DNA of 64,000 nt, taken from contig CALWJA010000099.1 of the NCBI GenBank assembly GCA_944380875.1, forward strand, positions 34,359 through 98,358, in the 5' to 3' direction. Source of the stretch: an uncultured Clostridia bacterium. GTDB lineage: Bacteria; Bacillota; Clostridia; Oscillospirales; Acutalibacteraceae. Of the stretch, positions 35,857-45,175 are shown in pieces; position 1 is the first letter of the stretch, and every line of letters begins with the position of its first letter. Below the pieces are notes generated by a model that did not search any database, was not told where the DNA came from, and saw only the letters and a list, made by a program, of their open reading frames with translations. Made by a program: the position numbers and the translations under genes.

Positions 35857-36042
35857 GTGGCCAAAACTTCTATGAAGATCAAGCAGAAGAGAGATCCGAA
35901 ATTCTCTTCCCGTGCATATAACAGATGCAAAATCTGTGGCAGGCCGCACGCCTACCTTCGCAAATTTGGTATTTGCCGCATCTGCTTCCGGGAGCTTGCT
36001 TATAAGGGCGAGATTCCGGGCGTAAAGAAGGCCAGCTGGTAA
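35857..36042 (+). CDS. rpsZ: 30S ribosomal protein S14, zinc type
   Basis: 61 residues, the short zinc-binding form (C+) with CKICGRPH and CRICFRELA. Zinc-free longer paralogues replace it under zinc limitation in some Firmicutes; none is seen here. GTG start behind AAGGAGGG. Confidence 0.98.
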   Translation: MAKTSMKIKQKRDPKFSSRAYNRCKICGRPHAYLRKFGICRICFRELAYKGEIPGVKKASW

Positions 36043-36065
36043 GCTTAGCAAAGGAGGTAACGGTA

Positions 36066-36464
36066 ATGCAAATTACAGATACAATCGCTGATTTGCTCAC
36101 CCGTATTCGCAACGCGAATTCTGCCAAGCATGATTCGGTTGACATTCCGGCTTCCAATATGAAGAAGGCTATCTGCCAGATTCTTGTGGATGAGGGATAT
36201 GTAAAGAATTTTACGGTAGTAGAGGACGGCAAGCAGGGTATCATTAAAGTGAATCTGAAATACGGAGAGGGCAAAAGCCCGGTTATCAACGGCCTGCGCA
36301 GAGTTAGCAAGCCCGGTCTCCGTGTATATTCCAGTGCTGAAGAGCTGCCCCGGGTTATGAAGGGCCTGGGCGTCGCCATCATCTCCACTTCCAAGGGCGT
36401 TATGACGGATCGTCAGGCCCGCAAGGAGAACCTGGGCGGCGAAGTGCTCGCATTTGTTTGGTAA
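36066..36464 (+). CDS. rpsH: 30S ribosomal protein S8
   Basis: 132 residues; central-domain 16S rRNA binder and, in E. coli, the repressor of the spc operon. Signatures are [13 protein letters not shown] and the C-terminal [20 protein letters not shown]. The ATG follows AAAGGAGG. Confidence 0.98.
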   Translation: MQITDTIADLLTRIRNANSAKHDSVDIPASNMKKAICQILVDEGYVKNFTVVEDGKQGIIKVNLKYGEGKSPVINGLRRVSKPGLRVYSSAEELPRVMKGLGVAIISTSKGVMTDRQARKENLGGEVLAFVW

Positions 36465-36479
36465 CAAGGGGGTGCAATC

Positions 36480-37028
36480 ATGTCGCGAATTGGAAGAAAA
36501 CCCATAAATATTCCCGCTGGCGTAACGGTTACGGTAGACGCCAACGTAGTTTCGGTCAAAGGACCCAAGGGCACTTTGACGCAGAAATTTCATCCCAACA
36601 TGAATATTGCTGTTGAGGGAAATGAAATTCTCGTAACCCGTCCCAACGACGAAAAGGAAAACCGTTCCCTTCATGGTCTTACCCGTACCCTGATCCACAA
36701 CATGGTGATCGGTGTAACGGAAGGCTTCAAAAAGGAACTGGACGTTAACGGCGTTGGTTATCGTGTGCAGAAGCAGGGCAAGAATCTGGTTATGAACCTT
36801 GGATTTTCCCATCAGGTAATCGTTCCGGAAATCGAGGGCATCACCGTTGAATGCCCCAGCGCTAACAAGATCGTTGTTTCCGGCGCCGACAAGCAGATGG
36901 TCGGTCAGTTTGCTGCGGAAGTCCGTGAGAAGCGTCCGCCCGAGCCGTATAAGGGCAAAGGTATCCGCTATACTGGCGAGCATGTCCGTCATAAGGAAGG
37001 CAAGGCCGGTAAGGGCGCTAAGAAGTAA
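36480..37028 (+). CDS. rplF: 50S ribosomal protein L6
   Basis: 182 residues from two tandem domains; lies near the sarcin-ricin loop and factor-binding site. Starts [17 protein letters not shown]; the C-terminal [18 protein letters not shown] is diagnostic. Confidence 0.98.
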   Translation: MSRIGRKPINIPAGVTVTVDANVVSVKGPKGTLTQKFHPNMNIAVEGNEILVTRPNDEKENRSLHGLTRTLIHNMVIGVTEGFKKELDVNGVGYRVQKQGKNLVMNLGFSHQVIVPEIEGITVECPSANKIVVSGADKQMVGQFAAEVREKRPPEPYKGKGIRYTGEHVRHKEGKAGKGAKK

Positions 37029-37044
37029 GAAGGAGTGAATCATA

Positions 37045-37404
37045 ATGGTGAATAAGGCTGACAAGAACAAAGCCAGACTTAACCGCCACCGCAGAGTGCG
37101 CGGAAAAATCTCGGGTACTGCTGAGTGCCCCCGCCTGAATGTATTTCGCTCTACCAACAACATCTACGCCCAGATTATTGACGATGTCAAGGGAGTTACT
37201 CTGGTAGCTGCTTCCACACTGGACAAAGATTTCAATGGTAACGGCGGAAACAAGGAAGCCGCACGGAAGGTCGGCGAAATGATCGCAAAGCGTGCCGCTG
37301 AAAAAGGGATCGAAAAGGTCGTATTTGACCGCGGTGGCTACATTTTCCATGGCCGCGTCAAAGAGCTGGCCGATGGCGCCCGTGAGGGCGGCCTCAAGTT
37401 CTAA
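37045..37404 (+). CDS. rplR: 50S ribosomal protein L18
   Basis: 119 residues; carries 5S rRNA with L5. The basic N-terminus [20 protein letters not shown] and the C-terminal [27 protein letters not shown] (partial quotes) are typical. The ATG follows AAGGAGTG. Confidence 0.97.
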   Translation: MVNKADKNKARLNRHRRVRGKISGTAECPRLNVFRSTNNIYAQIIDDVKGVTLVAASTLDKDFNGNGGNKEAARKVGEMIAKRAAEKGIEKVVFDRGGYIFHGRVKELADGAREGGLKF

Positions 37405-37420
37405 GTAAGGAGGAATACAT

Positions 37421-37927
37421 TTGGCTAGATTTGATGCACCTCGTTCCCAGCAGGACGAGATGAAGGAACATGTAGTTGCCATTAACCGCGTTAGCAAGAC
37501 CGTAAAAGGCGGCCGAATCTTTAAGTTCGCTGCTCTGGTTGTTGTTGGCGACGGCAACGGCACCGTGGGCTTCGGTATCGGTAAGGCCGGCGAAGTTCCG
37601 GATGCAATCCGTAAAGGCATTGAGGATGCGAAAAAGAACCTGATTAAGGTTTCCCTGCGCGGTTCCACTATTCCTCATGAGGTTATCGGCGAGTTCGGCG
37701 CCGGCAGAGTTCTGATGAAGCCCGCTGCACCCGGTACTGGCGTTATTGCCGGCGGCCCGGTTCGTGCGGTTGTGGAAGCAGTCGGAATCCGCGATATCCG
37801 TACAAAAGCACTTCGTTCCAACAATCCCTGCAACGTAGTTCGCGCTACACTGGCCGGCATGGCTCAGCTGCGCACGGCTGAAGAAGTTGCAGCGATCCGC
37901 GGAAAGTCTGTTAAAGATATTCTGTAA
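37421..37927 (+). CDS. rpsE: 30S ribosomal protein S5
   Basis: 168 residues; lies at the mRNA entrance and affects decoding accuracy. Signatures are [19 protein letters not shown] and [20 protein letters not shown]. It starts with TTG at 37421 behind AAGGAGG. Confidence 0.98.
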   Translation: MARFDAPRSQQDEMKEHVVAINRVSKTVKGGRIFKFAALVVVGDGNGTVGFGIGKAGEVPDAIRKGIEDAKKNLIKVSLRGSTIPHEVIGEFGAGRVLMKPAAPGTGVIAGGPVRAVVEAVGIRDIRTKALRSNNPCNVVRATLAGMAQLRTAEEVAAIRGKSVKDIL

Positions 37928-37942
37928 TAAGGGGGTAGCAAT

Positions 37943-38122
37943 ATGGCACAGATTACCGTTAAGCTGGTAAAAAGTCTTATCGGCTGCAAAAAGGACCAGA
38001 TTGCAACTGCCCGCTCTTTGGGCCTGGCTAAGATCGGCGACGTTACCGTTCAGCCGGATAACGAGCAGACCAAAGGCAAGGTGGCCAAGATTATCCACCT
38101 CATCGAGGTAAAGAACGCGTAA
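37943..38122 (+). CDS. rpmD: 50S ribosomal protein L30
   Basis: 59 residues, short enough to be missed by ORF length cut-offs. The translation begins [19 protein letters not shown] and contains [10 protein letters not shown], both diagnostic of L30. The ATG follows AAGGGGG. It fills the expected place between rpsE and rplO. Confidence 0.96.
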   Translation: MAQITVKLVKSLIGCKKDQIATARSLGLAKIGDVTVQPDNEQTKGKVAKIIHLIEVKNA

Positions 38123-38136
38123 GGAGGTGCGAGCAC

Positions 38137-38577
38137 ATGAAATTGCATGAATTAGCTGCAGTCCCCGGTTCTACCAAAGACGCCAGGCGGATTGGCAGAG
38201 GTCACGGCTCCGGTTGGGGCAAGACCGCAGGCAAAGGCCATAAGGGTCAGAAGGCAAGAGCCGGCAGAGGAATGCGGCCCGGTTTTGAAGGCGGTCAGAT
38301 GCCCCTTCAGCGGCGTCTTCCCAAGAGAGGCTTTAATAACATTTTTGCCAAAACCATCATTGCTGTTAACGCAGGCGCTCTCAATAAATTTGAGGATGGC
38401 GCTGTTGTGGATACGCAGGCCTTGATCGATGCAGGCATCGTGAAAAAGTGCTGCGACGGCGTTAAGATTCTCAGCAACGGCAAACTGGAGAAGAAGCTTA
38501 CCGTAAAGGCAAATGCTTTCTCTGAGGGAGCTAAGCAGAAAATTGAAGCTGCAGGTGGGAAGGCAGAGGTGATCTGA
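38137..38577 (+). CDS. rplO: 50S ribosomal protein L15
   Basis: 146 residues; late-assembly 50S protein. The glycine- and basic-rich N-terminus [20 protein letters not shown] and [18 protein letters not shown] are diagnostic. The ATG follows AAGGAGG. secY starts one base after its stop. Confidence 0.97.
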   Translation: MKLHELAAVPGSTKDARRIGRGHGSGWGKTAGKGHKGQKARAGRGMRPGFEGGQMPLQRRLPKRGFNNIFAKTIIAVNAGALNKFEDGAVVDTQALIDAGIVKKCCDGVKILSNGKLEKKLTVKANAFSEGAKQKIEAAGGKAEVI

Positions 38578-38578
38578 G

Positions 38579-39916
38579 TTGTTCAAGACCATTAAAAATG
38601 CTTGGAGCATCCCAGATCTCAGACGAAAAATCCTTTTCACATTACTTGTTATCATCGTATTTCGGTTTGGGTCTGTAATCCCGGTTCCTTTTTTGGATGC
38701 AGAAGCGCTGCGGGCTCTCATGGACTCCGTTATGGGAAACAATAACGGTACGGCTCTGAGCTATCTGGATATGCTTTCCGGCGGCGCTTTCTCCAATGCG
38801 ACGTTGTTTGCCATGGGCGTCACGCCTTATATCAACAGCTCCATTATTATGCAGCTGTTGACAGTTGCAATTCGTCCTTTGGAGAGACTGGCAAAAGAAG
38901 GGGAAGAAGGACGCAAAAAGATCGCTACCATCACCCGGTATGTAACGGTTATTTTGGGCCTGATTCAGGGCACAGCCTACTATTTCTATCTGCGTAACAG
39001 CAGTGTGGATGGTCAGAACATTGTCCTCTACAGAGATGGCGCAGCCGGTGTTTTTGTAGCTTTCGTTATCATCCTCACCTTTACAGCCGGTACGGCTCTG
39101 ATGATGTGGATGGGTGAACAGATCAACCAGAAGGGAATCGGAAACGGTATCTCCATTTTGCTGTTTGCGGGTATCGTTGCAAGACTTCCTTCCACGCTGA
39201 ATATGCTGGCAGAATTCTTGGGGTTTGCGATTGCCAGCCCTTCTACCAATGGGCAGTATTTTGTGTTTGTTCCTCTGTTTGTGCTGCTCTTCCTGGTGGT
39301 TATCTGGATCATTGTTTTTATGCAGGATTCAGAAAGACGCATTCCTGTGCAGTATGCTAAGCGTGTTGTGGGCCGGAAAATGTATGGCGGCCAAAGCAGC
39401 CATATTCCGATCAAGGTTGCGATGTCCGGCGTTATGCCGATTATCTTCGCAAGCTGTATTCTTTCTATACCCAGCACCATTGAGATGTTCATGGGAGACA
39501 ATGTAAACGGTTTCTGGGCAGGATTCTTTAATGCTTTCTCACCCAATGGCTGGCTTTACAGTGTGTTGTACTTCCTTCTGATCATCATGTTCGCATATTT
39601 CTATCTTACGATCCAGTATAATCCTGTGGAAATGGCCAATAATCTCCGTCAGAACAATGGTACAATTCCGGGTATTCGTCCTGGTAAACCTACATCGGAT
39701 TTTATTTCCAAAATCCTTTCCAAGATTACTCTGATCGGTGCATTGTTCCTGGCGCTGATCGCCTTGCTTCCGATTGTGTATGCTGCGTTGACCGGAATGA
39801 GCGGCCTCTCTTTGGGAGGTACATCCATTCTGATTATCGTGGGTGTAGCGCTTGAAACCATGAAACAGCTGGAATCCCAGATGCTCATGCGTCATTACAA
39901 AGGGTTCCTTGACTGA
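38579..39916 (+). CDS. secY: Preprotein translocase subunit SecY
   Basis: Pore of the Sec translocon. 445 residues with ten membrane helices. The plug region is near FGSVIPVPFLD; the conserved GIGNGISILLFAGIVARLP and the cytoplasmic loop RRIPVQYAKRVVG are present. TTG start behind GAGGTG, one base after rplO, so translation is probably coupled. Confidence 0.98.
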   Translation: MFKTIKNAWSIPDLRRKILFTLLVIIVFRFGSVIPVPFLDAEALRALMDSVMGNNNGTALSYLDMLSGGAFSNATLFAMGVTPYINSSIIMQLLTVAIRPLERLAKEGEEGRKKIATITRYVTVILGLIQGTAYYFYLRNSSVDGQNIVLYRDGAAGVFVAFVIILTFTAGTALMMWMGEQINQKGIGNGISILLFAGIVARLPSTLNMLAEFLGFAIASPSTNGQYFVFVPLFVLLFLVVIWIIVFMQDSERRIPVQYAKRVVGRKMYGGQSSHIPIKVAMSGVMPIIFASCILSIPSTIEMFMGDNVNGFWAGFFNAFSPNGWLYSVLYFLLIIMFAYFYLTIQYNPVEMANNLRQNNGTIPGIRPGKPTSDFISKILSKITLIGALFLALIALLPIVYAALTGMSGLSLGGTSILIIVGVALETMKQLESQMLMRHYKGFLD

Positions 39917-39930
39917 TAGGAGGACGAACG

Positions 39931-40563
39931 ATGAATCTGATTCTTCTTGGTGCTCCTGGCGCCGGTAAAGGCACCCAGGCAGAAATTATTTGTGAAACCT
40001 ATAAGATCCCTGCAATTTCAACAGGGAATATCATTCGTGAGGCGCTGAAGAGCGGCACGGAAATGGGGCTTAAGGCGAAATCTTACATGGATGCAGGCCA
40101 GCTGGTTCCCGACGAGGTGGTTATTGGAATTATCAAGGATCGCCTGGCACAGGAGGACTGCAAAAACGGCTTCATTCTGGATGGATTCCCCCGCACCATT
40201 CCCCAGGCCGAGGCTCTGGACAAAATGGGCATCGTAATCGATAAGGTCGTCGATATCGAAGTACCGGATGAGAAGATTGTTCAGCGTATGTCCGGACGCC
40301 GTGTCTGCGAAAAATGCGGCGCGTCTTATCACCTGCTTTATAAAAAGCCTGAGGTGGAGGGCGTCTGCGGCAAATGCGGAGGCACCCTGGTTCAGCGTAA
40401 GGATGACCATCCCGACACAGTAAACGCCCGTTTAAAGGTGTATCACGAGCAGACGGAACCCCTGAAGGCGTATTATTCCGCTCAGGGAAAACTTTCCATC
40501 GTGGAAGGGCAGGAAGAAGTAGCGGATACTACGAAGCTCACTCTTGCTGCGTTGAAAGCGTGA
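39931..40563 (+). CDS. adk: Adenylate kinase
   Basis: 210 residues; AMP + ATP to 2 ADP. The P-loop GAPGAGKGTQAE is at residues 7-18; AMP-binding STGNIIREAL follows; the lid carries CEKCGASYH and CGKCGGTL, the four-cysteine zinc form usual in Gram-positive bacteria. DGFPRTIPQAEAL is also diagnostic. The ATG follows AGGAGG. Confidence 0.98.
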   Translation: MNLILLGAPGAGKGTQAEIICETYKIPAISTGNIIREALKSGTEMGLKAKSYMDAGQLVPDEVVIGIIKDRLAQEDCKNGFILDGFPRTIPQAEALDKMGIVIDKVVDIEVPDEKIVQRMSGRRVCEKCGASYHLLYKKPEVEGVCGKCGGTLVQRKDDHPDTVNARLKVYHEQTEPLKAYYSAQGKLSIVEGQEEVADTTKLTLAALKA

Positions 40564-40567
40564 CTGC

Positions 40568-41320
40568 ATGATAGTACTCAAAACAAAGCGTGAACTTGCC
40601 GCAATGCGAGATGCAGGCAGGATCGCTGCGCGGGCTCTCCGGGTTGCCGGAGAGGCGGTCGAACCAGGTGTATCCACTTGGGAGATTGACCGTATTGCAC
40701 GCCGCTATATCGAGGAACAGGGAGCTATCCCTACCTTCCTCGGTTACGGCGGATTCCCGGCAAGCGCCTGTATTTCCATAAATAATGTGGTTGTCCATGG
40801 CATACCAAGCAAAAATGTAATTGTCCGCGAGGGCGACATTGTGAGCATAGATATCGGAGCTACCTACGAAGGCTTTGTAGGGGATAACGCTTTTACGTTC
40901 CCCTGCGGAAAGGTTTCTGCGGAAGCGGAAGCTTTGATGAAAGCCACACAGGAAAGCCTCTATGAAGGAATTCGGGCTGCGAAGGCCGGAAACCGACTGG
41001 GGGACATAGGCAGCGCGATACAAAGGTATGTCGAAGCTCGCGGTTACTCAGTGGTACGAACCTTTGTCGGCCACGGAGTAGGCGCGAAGATGCATGAAGA
41101 TCCAAGCGTACCGAATTACGGCACACCGGGAAGAGGTGTGCGCCTGTTGCAGGGCATGACCATTGCCATTGAACCTATGATCAATGCTGGTGTCAGCGGG
41201 GTGAAAACCCTGTCGGATGGCTGGACTACCGTAACAGCGGATGGAAAGCTGTCCGCACATTTTGAACACAGTGTTGCAATTACCTCCGACGGCCCCGTCA
41301 TTTTGACTTTGCCGGATTGA
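40568..41320 (+). CDS. map: Methionine aminopeptidase, type I
   Basis: 250 residues; removes N-terminal methionine. All five metal ligands are visible: Asp in SIDIGATYEG, Asp in VGDNAFTF, His in FVGHGVG, Glu in IEPMIN and Glu in FEHSVAIT. Standard place between adk and infA. No strong ribosome site, but it starts four bases after adk ends. Confidence 0.97.
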   Translation: MIVLKTKRELAAMRDAGRIAARALRVAGEAVEPGVSTWEIDRIARRYIEEQGAIPTFLGYGGFPASACISINNVVVHGIPSKNVIVREGDIVSIDIGATYEGFVGDNAFTFPCGKVSAEAEALMKATQESLYEGIRAAKAGNRLGDIGSAIQRYVEARGYSVVRTFVGHGVGAKMHEDPSVPNYGTPGRGVRLLQGMTIAIEPMINAGVSGVKTLSDGWTTVTADGKLSAHFEHSVAITSDGPVILTLPD

Positions 41321-41331
41321 GGAGGGAAACG

Positions 41332-41610
41332 ATGGATTTCGTAAGAGGATCCGTAGTCCGCGCTAAGGCCGGGCGAGATAAGGAAGGCTTTTTCGTAGTA
41401 CTGGAAAGCAAAGAGCGTTATGTTCTTATTTGTGATGGGAGCAGGCGTTCTCTCCAGCATCCGAAAAAGAAAAACATCCTTCATTTGGCCCTGACCAAAA
41501 GTGTTTTGGACGAAGATTCGATGAAAACTGACCGTGCAATTCGAAAAGCTCTCAGATCTTTTGCGCCGGCCGGTGCAGAAGACAGTGTTCCATTAGAGGA
41601 GGGTTCATAA
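41332..41610 (+). CDS. KOW-domain RNA-binding protein (L14e-like)
   Basis: 92 residues. The N-terminal half (FVRGSVVRAKAGRDKEGFFV) is a KOW motif like that of eukaryotic L14e; the rest is basic, with HPKKKNILHL. A protein of this kind is common between map and infA in Clostridia, where it is thought to bind ribosomal RNA; no defined function is known to me. ATG 41332 follows GGAGGG. It abuts infA directly. Confidence 0.85.
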   Translation: MDFVRGSVVRAKAGRDKEGFFVVLESKERYVLICDGSRRSLQHPKKKNILHLALTKSVLDEDSMKTDRAIRKALRSFAPAGAEDSVPLEEGS

Positions 41611-41829
41611 ATGTCGAAACAGGACGTAATTGAAACTGAAGGTACAGTAGTGGAGGCTCTTCCAAATGCGATGTTTATGGTAGAGCTCCCCAATAAACAT
41701 CAGGTGCTGGCTCATATTTCCGGAAAGCTGCGTATGAATTTTATCCGCATTCTTCCCGGGGATAAGGTTACCATAGAGCTTTCGCCCTATGATCTCACAA
41801 GAGGCCGTATCACCTGGCGTTCAAAATAA
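41611..41829 (+). CDS. infA: Translation initiation factor IF-1
   Basis: 72 residues, S1-like OB fold that binds the 30S A site. Sequence [20 protein letters not shown] and the C-terminal [15 protein letters not shown] are diagnostic. The ATG follows AGAGGAGG at the end of the KOW gene, with no gap. Confidence 0.98.
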   Translation: MSKQDVIETEGTVVEALPNAMFMVELPNKHQVLAHISGKLRMNFIRILPGDKVTIELSPYDLTRGRITWRSK

Positions 41830-41880
41830 GGTTTATAAAGGGTGTAAGGCACCCACAAGCCGCTAAAGGAGGGCGCACAA

Positions 41881-41994
41881 ATGAAAGTAAGACCTTCTGT
41901 AAAGAAAATTTGCGAGAAATGCAAGATTATCAAGCGCAAAGGCAAGGTTATGGTAATCTGCGAAAACCCGAAGCATAAGCAGCGCCAGGGTTAA
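41881..41994 (+). CDS. rpmJ: 50S ribosomal protein L36
   Basis: 37 residues, too short for usual ORF cut-offs. Begins [20 protein letters not shown] and ends KHKQRQG; the zinc ligands are in CEKC, then Cys and His in VICENPKH. This is the zinc-binding form. The ATG follows AAAGGAGG. Confidence 0.97.
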   Translation: MKVRPSVKKICEKCKIIKRKGKVMVICENPKHKQRQG

Positions 41995-42026
41995 GGCGCA
42001 TAACACTATTTGGAGGTGCAACCATA

Positions 42027-42395
42027 ATGGCGCGTATATCCGGTATCGATCTCCCCAGAGATAAACGCATCGAGATCGCTCTTACCTATATTTATGGCAT
42101 CGGCCGCAAGACTGCCACTGACATCTGCGCAGCAACCGGCGTAAACCCTGACATCCGCGTGCGGGATCTCACAGAAGACGATGCAGCGAAACTCAGAGAA
42201 TATATCGACCACAACTGCCGCGTGGAAGGTGACCTTCGCCGCGATGTTGCCTTTGATATTAAGAGACTGATTGAAATCGGCTCCTATCGTGGTCTGCGTC
42301 ATCGCAAAGGCCTCCCCGTAAGAGGCCAGCGTTCCAAGACGAACGCCAGAACCCGCAAGGGCCCCAGAAAGACCATGGCCAATAAGAAGAAATAA
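42027..42395 (+). CDS. rpsM: 30S ribosomal protein S13
   Basis: 122 residues; 30S head, contacts the P-site tRNA through its basic tail. Starts [40 protein letters not shown] is diagnostic. The ATG follows GGAGG. Confidence 0.98.
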   Translation: MARISGIDLPRDKRIEIALTYIYGIGRKTATDICAATGVNPDIRVRDLTEDDAAKLREYIDHNCRVEGDLRRDVAFDIKRLIEIGSYRGLRHRKGLPVRGQRSKTNARTRKGPRKTMANKKK

Positions 42396-42413
42396 GTAGG
42401 GAGGGGTTTTAAG

Positions 42414-42821
42414 ATGGCAGCACAGAAAGGTGCGAAAAAAGGAACAACTGTCCGCAGACGCCGCGAACGCAAAAATGTAGACCGCGGTGCAGCGCATATT
42501 CAGTCCACTTTCAATAACACGATTGTGACTATTACCGATACACAGGGTAATGCGATTTCCTGGGCAAGCTCCGGTGAGCTGGGCTTCCGCGGCTCCAGAA
42601 AATCTACCCCCTTCGCAGCACAGACTGCAGCGGAAACTGCAGCTAAAATTGCGATGGAACATGGTATGAAGAGTGTAGAAGTCTATGTTAAGGGTCCGGG
42701 CGCAGGCCGTGAGGCCGCGATCCGTGCGCTGCAGGGCGCCGGTCTGGAGGTTAGCATGATTAAAGATGTTACCCCCATTCCCCACAACGGATGCCGTCCT
42801 CCCAAGAGAAGACGTGTATAA
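42414..42821 (+). CDS. rpsK: 30S ribosomal protein S11
   Basis: 135 residues; platform protein near the E-site m[22 protein letters not shown] and [20 protein letters not shown] are diagnostic, as is the C-terminal [12 protein letters not shown]. Confidence 0.98.
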   Translation: MAAQKGAKKGTTVRRRRERKNVDRGAAHIQSTFNNTIVTITDTQGNAISWASSGELGFRGSRKSTPFAAQTAAETAAKIAMEHGMKSVEVYVKGPGAGREAAIRALQGAGLEVSMIKDVTPIPHNGCRPPKRRRV

Positions 42822-42844
42822 TTAGTTAAAGGAGGAAACGAGCA

Positions 42845-43438
42845 ATGGCGAAGAATATGCAGCCGATTCTGAAAAGATGCAAGGCTCTGGGCATCAGCCC
42901 CTCTGTTCTGGGTATCAATAAGGAAACCAGACGCAACCCGAAGCAGGGTAGAAGAAAGCAGAGCGAATATGCAATTCAGCTGAACGAAAAGCAGAAGGCC
43001 AAGTTCATCTATGGCGTTCTGGAAAAGCAGTTCAGACATTATTATGAGCTGGCTACCAAAATGGAAGGTGTAACCGGTGAAAACCTCCTTCGTCTTCTGG
43101 AAAGAAGACTGGATAACGTGGTGTATCGTCTCGGTTTTGCCAATACCAGAAGAGAAGCCCGCCAGATGGTCTGCCATGGCCATATCACTGTAAACGGCAA
43201 GCGCGTGGATATTCCTTCCTATCAGGTTTCTGTAGGAGAAGTGATCTCCATCCGCGAGAAGAGCCGTGGCTCCGAGCATGTGAAGCAGGTTCTGGAAAAG
43301 AACGCAGCTACCATGATTCCCAAATGGTTGGAACTGAACAGAGAAAACCTGGAGGGAAAAGTAGTTGCCCTTTCCGAAAGAAGCGACATTGATTATGATA
43401 TCAATGAAACCCTCATCGTTGAGTTGTACTCCAAGTAA
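42845..43438 (+). CDS. rpsD: 30S ribosomal protein S4
   Basis: 197 residues; nucleates 30S assembly and in E. coli represses the alpha operon. Contains an S4 RNA-binding domain ([37 protein letters not shown]). No N-terminal Cys cluster: the zinc-free form. The ATG follows AAAGGAGG. Confidence 0.98.
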   Translation: MAKNMQPILKRCKALGISPSVLGINKETRRNPKQGRRKQSEYAIQLNEKQKAKFIYGVLEKQFRHYYELATKMEGVTGENLLRLLERRLDNVVYRLGFANTRREARQMVCHGHITVNGKRVDIPSYQVSVGEVISIREKSRGSEHVKQVLEKNAATMIPKWLELNRENLEGKVVALSERSDIDYDINETLIVELYSK

Positions 43439-43517
43439 TGCCGTTTATTAGACAGCATTCAAAACGCCATAGCAAACAGGTTTGCGTTTGCATGAAGTGC
43501 ATGAAGGAGGTTCGCTA

Positions 43518-44471
43518 ATGATCGAGATAGAGAAGCCTAAAATTGATACGGAAGAACTTTCTGCTGACGGCACCTACGGAAAATTTGTCGTGGAACCTCT
43601 GGAGAGAGGATATGGTACCACGCTGGGCAATAGTCTCCGGCGTGTGCTCCTCTCCTCCCTCCCGGGCGTGGCGGTTACGTCCATTAAAATCGACGGCGTT
43701 CTCCATGAATTTTCCACCATTCCCGGTGTGAAAGAGGACGTTACCGAGATTGTTCTGAACATTAAGGGACTTACAGCCAAACTGCATTGCGATGGACCCA
43801 AAACGGTTGAAATCTGCGCGGAGGGCCCCTGCAATGTTACGGCGGATTCCATTAAGTGCGACAGCGAGGTTGAGATTCTGAATCCGGATATGCATATTGC
43901 TACTCTGGGTGAAGGAGCCAAGCTGTATATGGAGCTGACCCTGGATAAGGGACGCGGCTATGTACCGGCCGAGAGGAACAAGCAGAATATGCAGAACCCC
44001 GTGATTGGGGAGCTGCCGGTGGATTCCATCTATACGCCGGTCTATAAGGTGAATTACAATGTAGAACCCACCCGTGTGGGCCAGAGCATCGATTATGATA
44101 AGCTCACCCTTGAGGTGTGGACCAACGGCGTTATCGGTGCGCAGGAAGCTGTTTCCCTTGCTGCTAAAGTTCTTACCGAGCACCTGAACCTCTTTGTGGA
44201 TTTGTCCGATAAGGGCAGCAGCACCGAGATTATGGTGGAGAAAGACGATAAGGGCAAGGAAAAAGTGCTTGAGATGACCATTGAAGAGCTGGATCTGTCG
44301 GTTCGTTCTTTCAACTGCCTCAAGCGCGCCGGTATCAATACGGTGGAGGATCTGATCAATAAGTCCGAAGAGGATATGATGAAGGTCCGAAATCTGGGAC
44401 GCAAGTCTCTGGAAGAAGTTGTCTGGAAGATGGCCTCTCTCGGCTTCAGTCTCCGTAAAGACGACGAATAA
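43518..44471 (+). CDS. rpoA: RNA polymerase alpha subunit
   Basis: 317 residues. The N-terminal assembly domain ([20 protein letters not shown]) is joined to a C-terminal domain (about 245-317) with [20 protein letters not shown], which contacts UP elements and activators. ATG 43518 follows AAGGAGG; the in-frame extension upstream is not conserved. Confidence 0.98.
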   Translation: MIEIEKPKIDTEELSADGTYGKFVVEPLERGYGTTLGNSLRRVLLSSLPGVAVTSIKIDGVLHEFSTIPGVKEDVTEIVLNIKGLTAKLHCDGPKTVEICAEGPCNVTADSIKCDSEVEILNPDMHIATLGEGAKLYMELTLDKGRGYVPAERNKQNMQNPVIGELPVDSIYTPVYKVNYNVEPTRVGQSIDYDKLTLEVWTNGVIGAQEAVSLAAKVLTEHLNLFVDLSDKGSSTEIMVEKDDKGKEKVLEMTIEELDLSVRSFNCLKRAGINTVEDLINKSEEDMMKVRNLGRKSLEEVVWKMASLGFSLRKDDE

Positions 44472-44513
44472 GCATCAGACCCCACACACAACGAGGTAAA
44501 GGAGTGACATTCG

Positions 44514-44855
44514 ATGCCCGGAACCAGAAAACTGGGGAGAGCTACCAGCCATAGAACCGCTATGCTCAGAGCGCTGGTTACTTTCCTTCTTGAGAACGGC
44601 AAGATCGAAACTACTATTACTCGTGCCAAGGAAGTTCGTTCCTTGACCGAGAAAATGATAACGATTGCGAAAGAAGACAATTTGCATAACCGCCGCCTTG
44701 TTTTGGCTTTTGTTACCAAAGAAGACGTGGTAAACAAGCTGTTCACGGAAATCGCCCCTAAATATGCAGACCGCAATGGTGGCTATGCCCGCATTACAAA
44801 GCTTGGGCCCCGCCGCGGCGATGCTGCCGAAATGGCGATCATCGAGCTGCTGTAA
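44514..44855 (+). CDS. rplQ: 50S ribosomal protein L17
   Basis: 113 residues; last gene of the ribosomal operon. [19 protein letters not shown] and the C-terminal [18 protein letters not shown] are diagnostic. The ATG follows AAAGGAG. A strong terminator follows. Confidence 0.98.
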   Translation: MPGTRKLGRATSHRTAMLRALVTFLLENGKIETTITRAKEVRSLTEKMITIAKEDNLHNRRLVLAFVTKEDVVNKLFTEIAPKYADRNGGYARITKLGPRRGDAAEMAIIELL

Positions 44856-44898
44856 TAGGATTTTCAGCGGTCTTTGAATCATTTTCGCATAAATAGTA

Positions 44899-44937
44899 AA
44901 ACCGCCTGCCCGATTTTTATTGGGCAGGCGGTTTTTT
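44899..44937 (+). terminator. Terminator of the ribosomal operon
   Basis: Thirteen-base-pair perfect stem AAACCGCCTGCCC (44899-44911) with GGGCAGGCGGTTT (44922-44934), and a T-run to 44937. Confidence 0.93.
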
Positions 44938-44973
44938 ATATAAGGCTGCAGCCGTGCATTTTGCGACCAAATA

Positions 44974-44982
44974 TGCTATAAT
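44974..44982 (+). promoter_or_regulatory. Extended -10 promoter of MATE leader
   Basis: TGCTATAAT (44974-44982) is an extended -10 element. No good -35 box lies at the proper spacing (GTGCAT at 44954). Transcription would begin at about 44989, exactly at the first base of the P1 stem of the leader. Confidence 0.6.
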
Positions 44983-44988
44983 AAATAT

Positions 44989-45113
44989 AACAGCATTTGA
45001 GAGATTATATATACAGGTTAACGTATGATCTGCTGTTCGAGATGATTGGCCGCGGCTTTAAAATAGTGAGAAGGACCAACAAACTCTGCATACAGCAGAG
45101 TTTGTTGGTTTTT
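44989..45113 (+). ncRNA. Candidate riboswitch leader of the MepA-like gene (possible guanidine-IV/mepA motif)
   Basis: A small hairpin region: AACAGCA (44989-44995) pairs with TGCTGTT (45031-45037); inside it AGATTATA (45002-45009) pairs with TATGATCT (45024-45031, one G-T), leaving a loop TATACAGGTTAACG and an asymmetric bulge. The 3' strand TCTGCTGT (45029-45036) is also perfectly complementary to ACAGCAGA (45092-45099) in the terminator 3' arm. The two folds exclude each other, which is the design of a transcription-terminating riboswitch. I recall that guanidine-IV (mepA motif) riboswitches precede mepA-type MATE genes in Clostridia; I have not aligned this leader to that family. Confidence 0.68.
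45075..45113 (+). terminator. Regulated terminator upstream of second MATE gene
   Basis: Fifteen-base-pair perfect stem (45075-45089, ACCAACAAACTCTGC, with 45095-45109) followed by TTTTT. It lies between promoter and gene, so it must be conditional. Confidence 0.9.
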
Positions 45114-45175
45114 GGAAGATATTCCAACGGTCGGTGTTTCGGATTTATGCTATCAGCTCTATTGGAGAGCTGCAG

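Noticed and set aside
34933..37163. Two 372-codon minus-strand ORFs (34933-36051, 36045-37163) opposite ribosomal protein genes
   Set aside because: Shadow frames of rplX-rplE-rpsZ and rpsH-rplF; low-complexity translations without family features.
44989..45037. Purine, THF, preQ1-I or fluoride riboswitch in front of the second MATE gene
   Set aside because: The conserved cores of those classes as I know them are not found; only the guanidine-IV association remains plausible.
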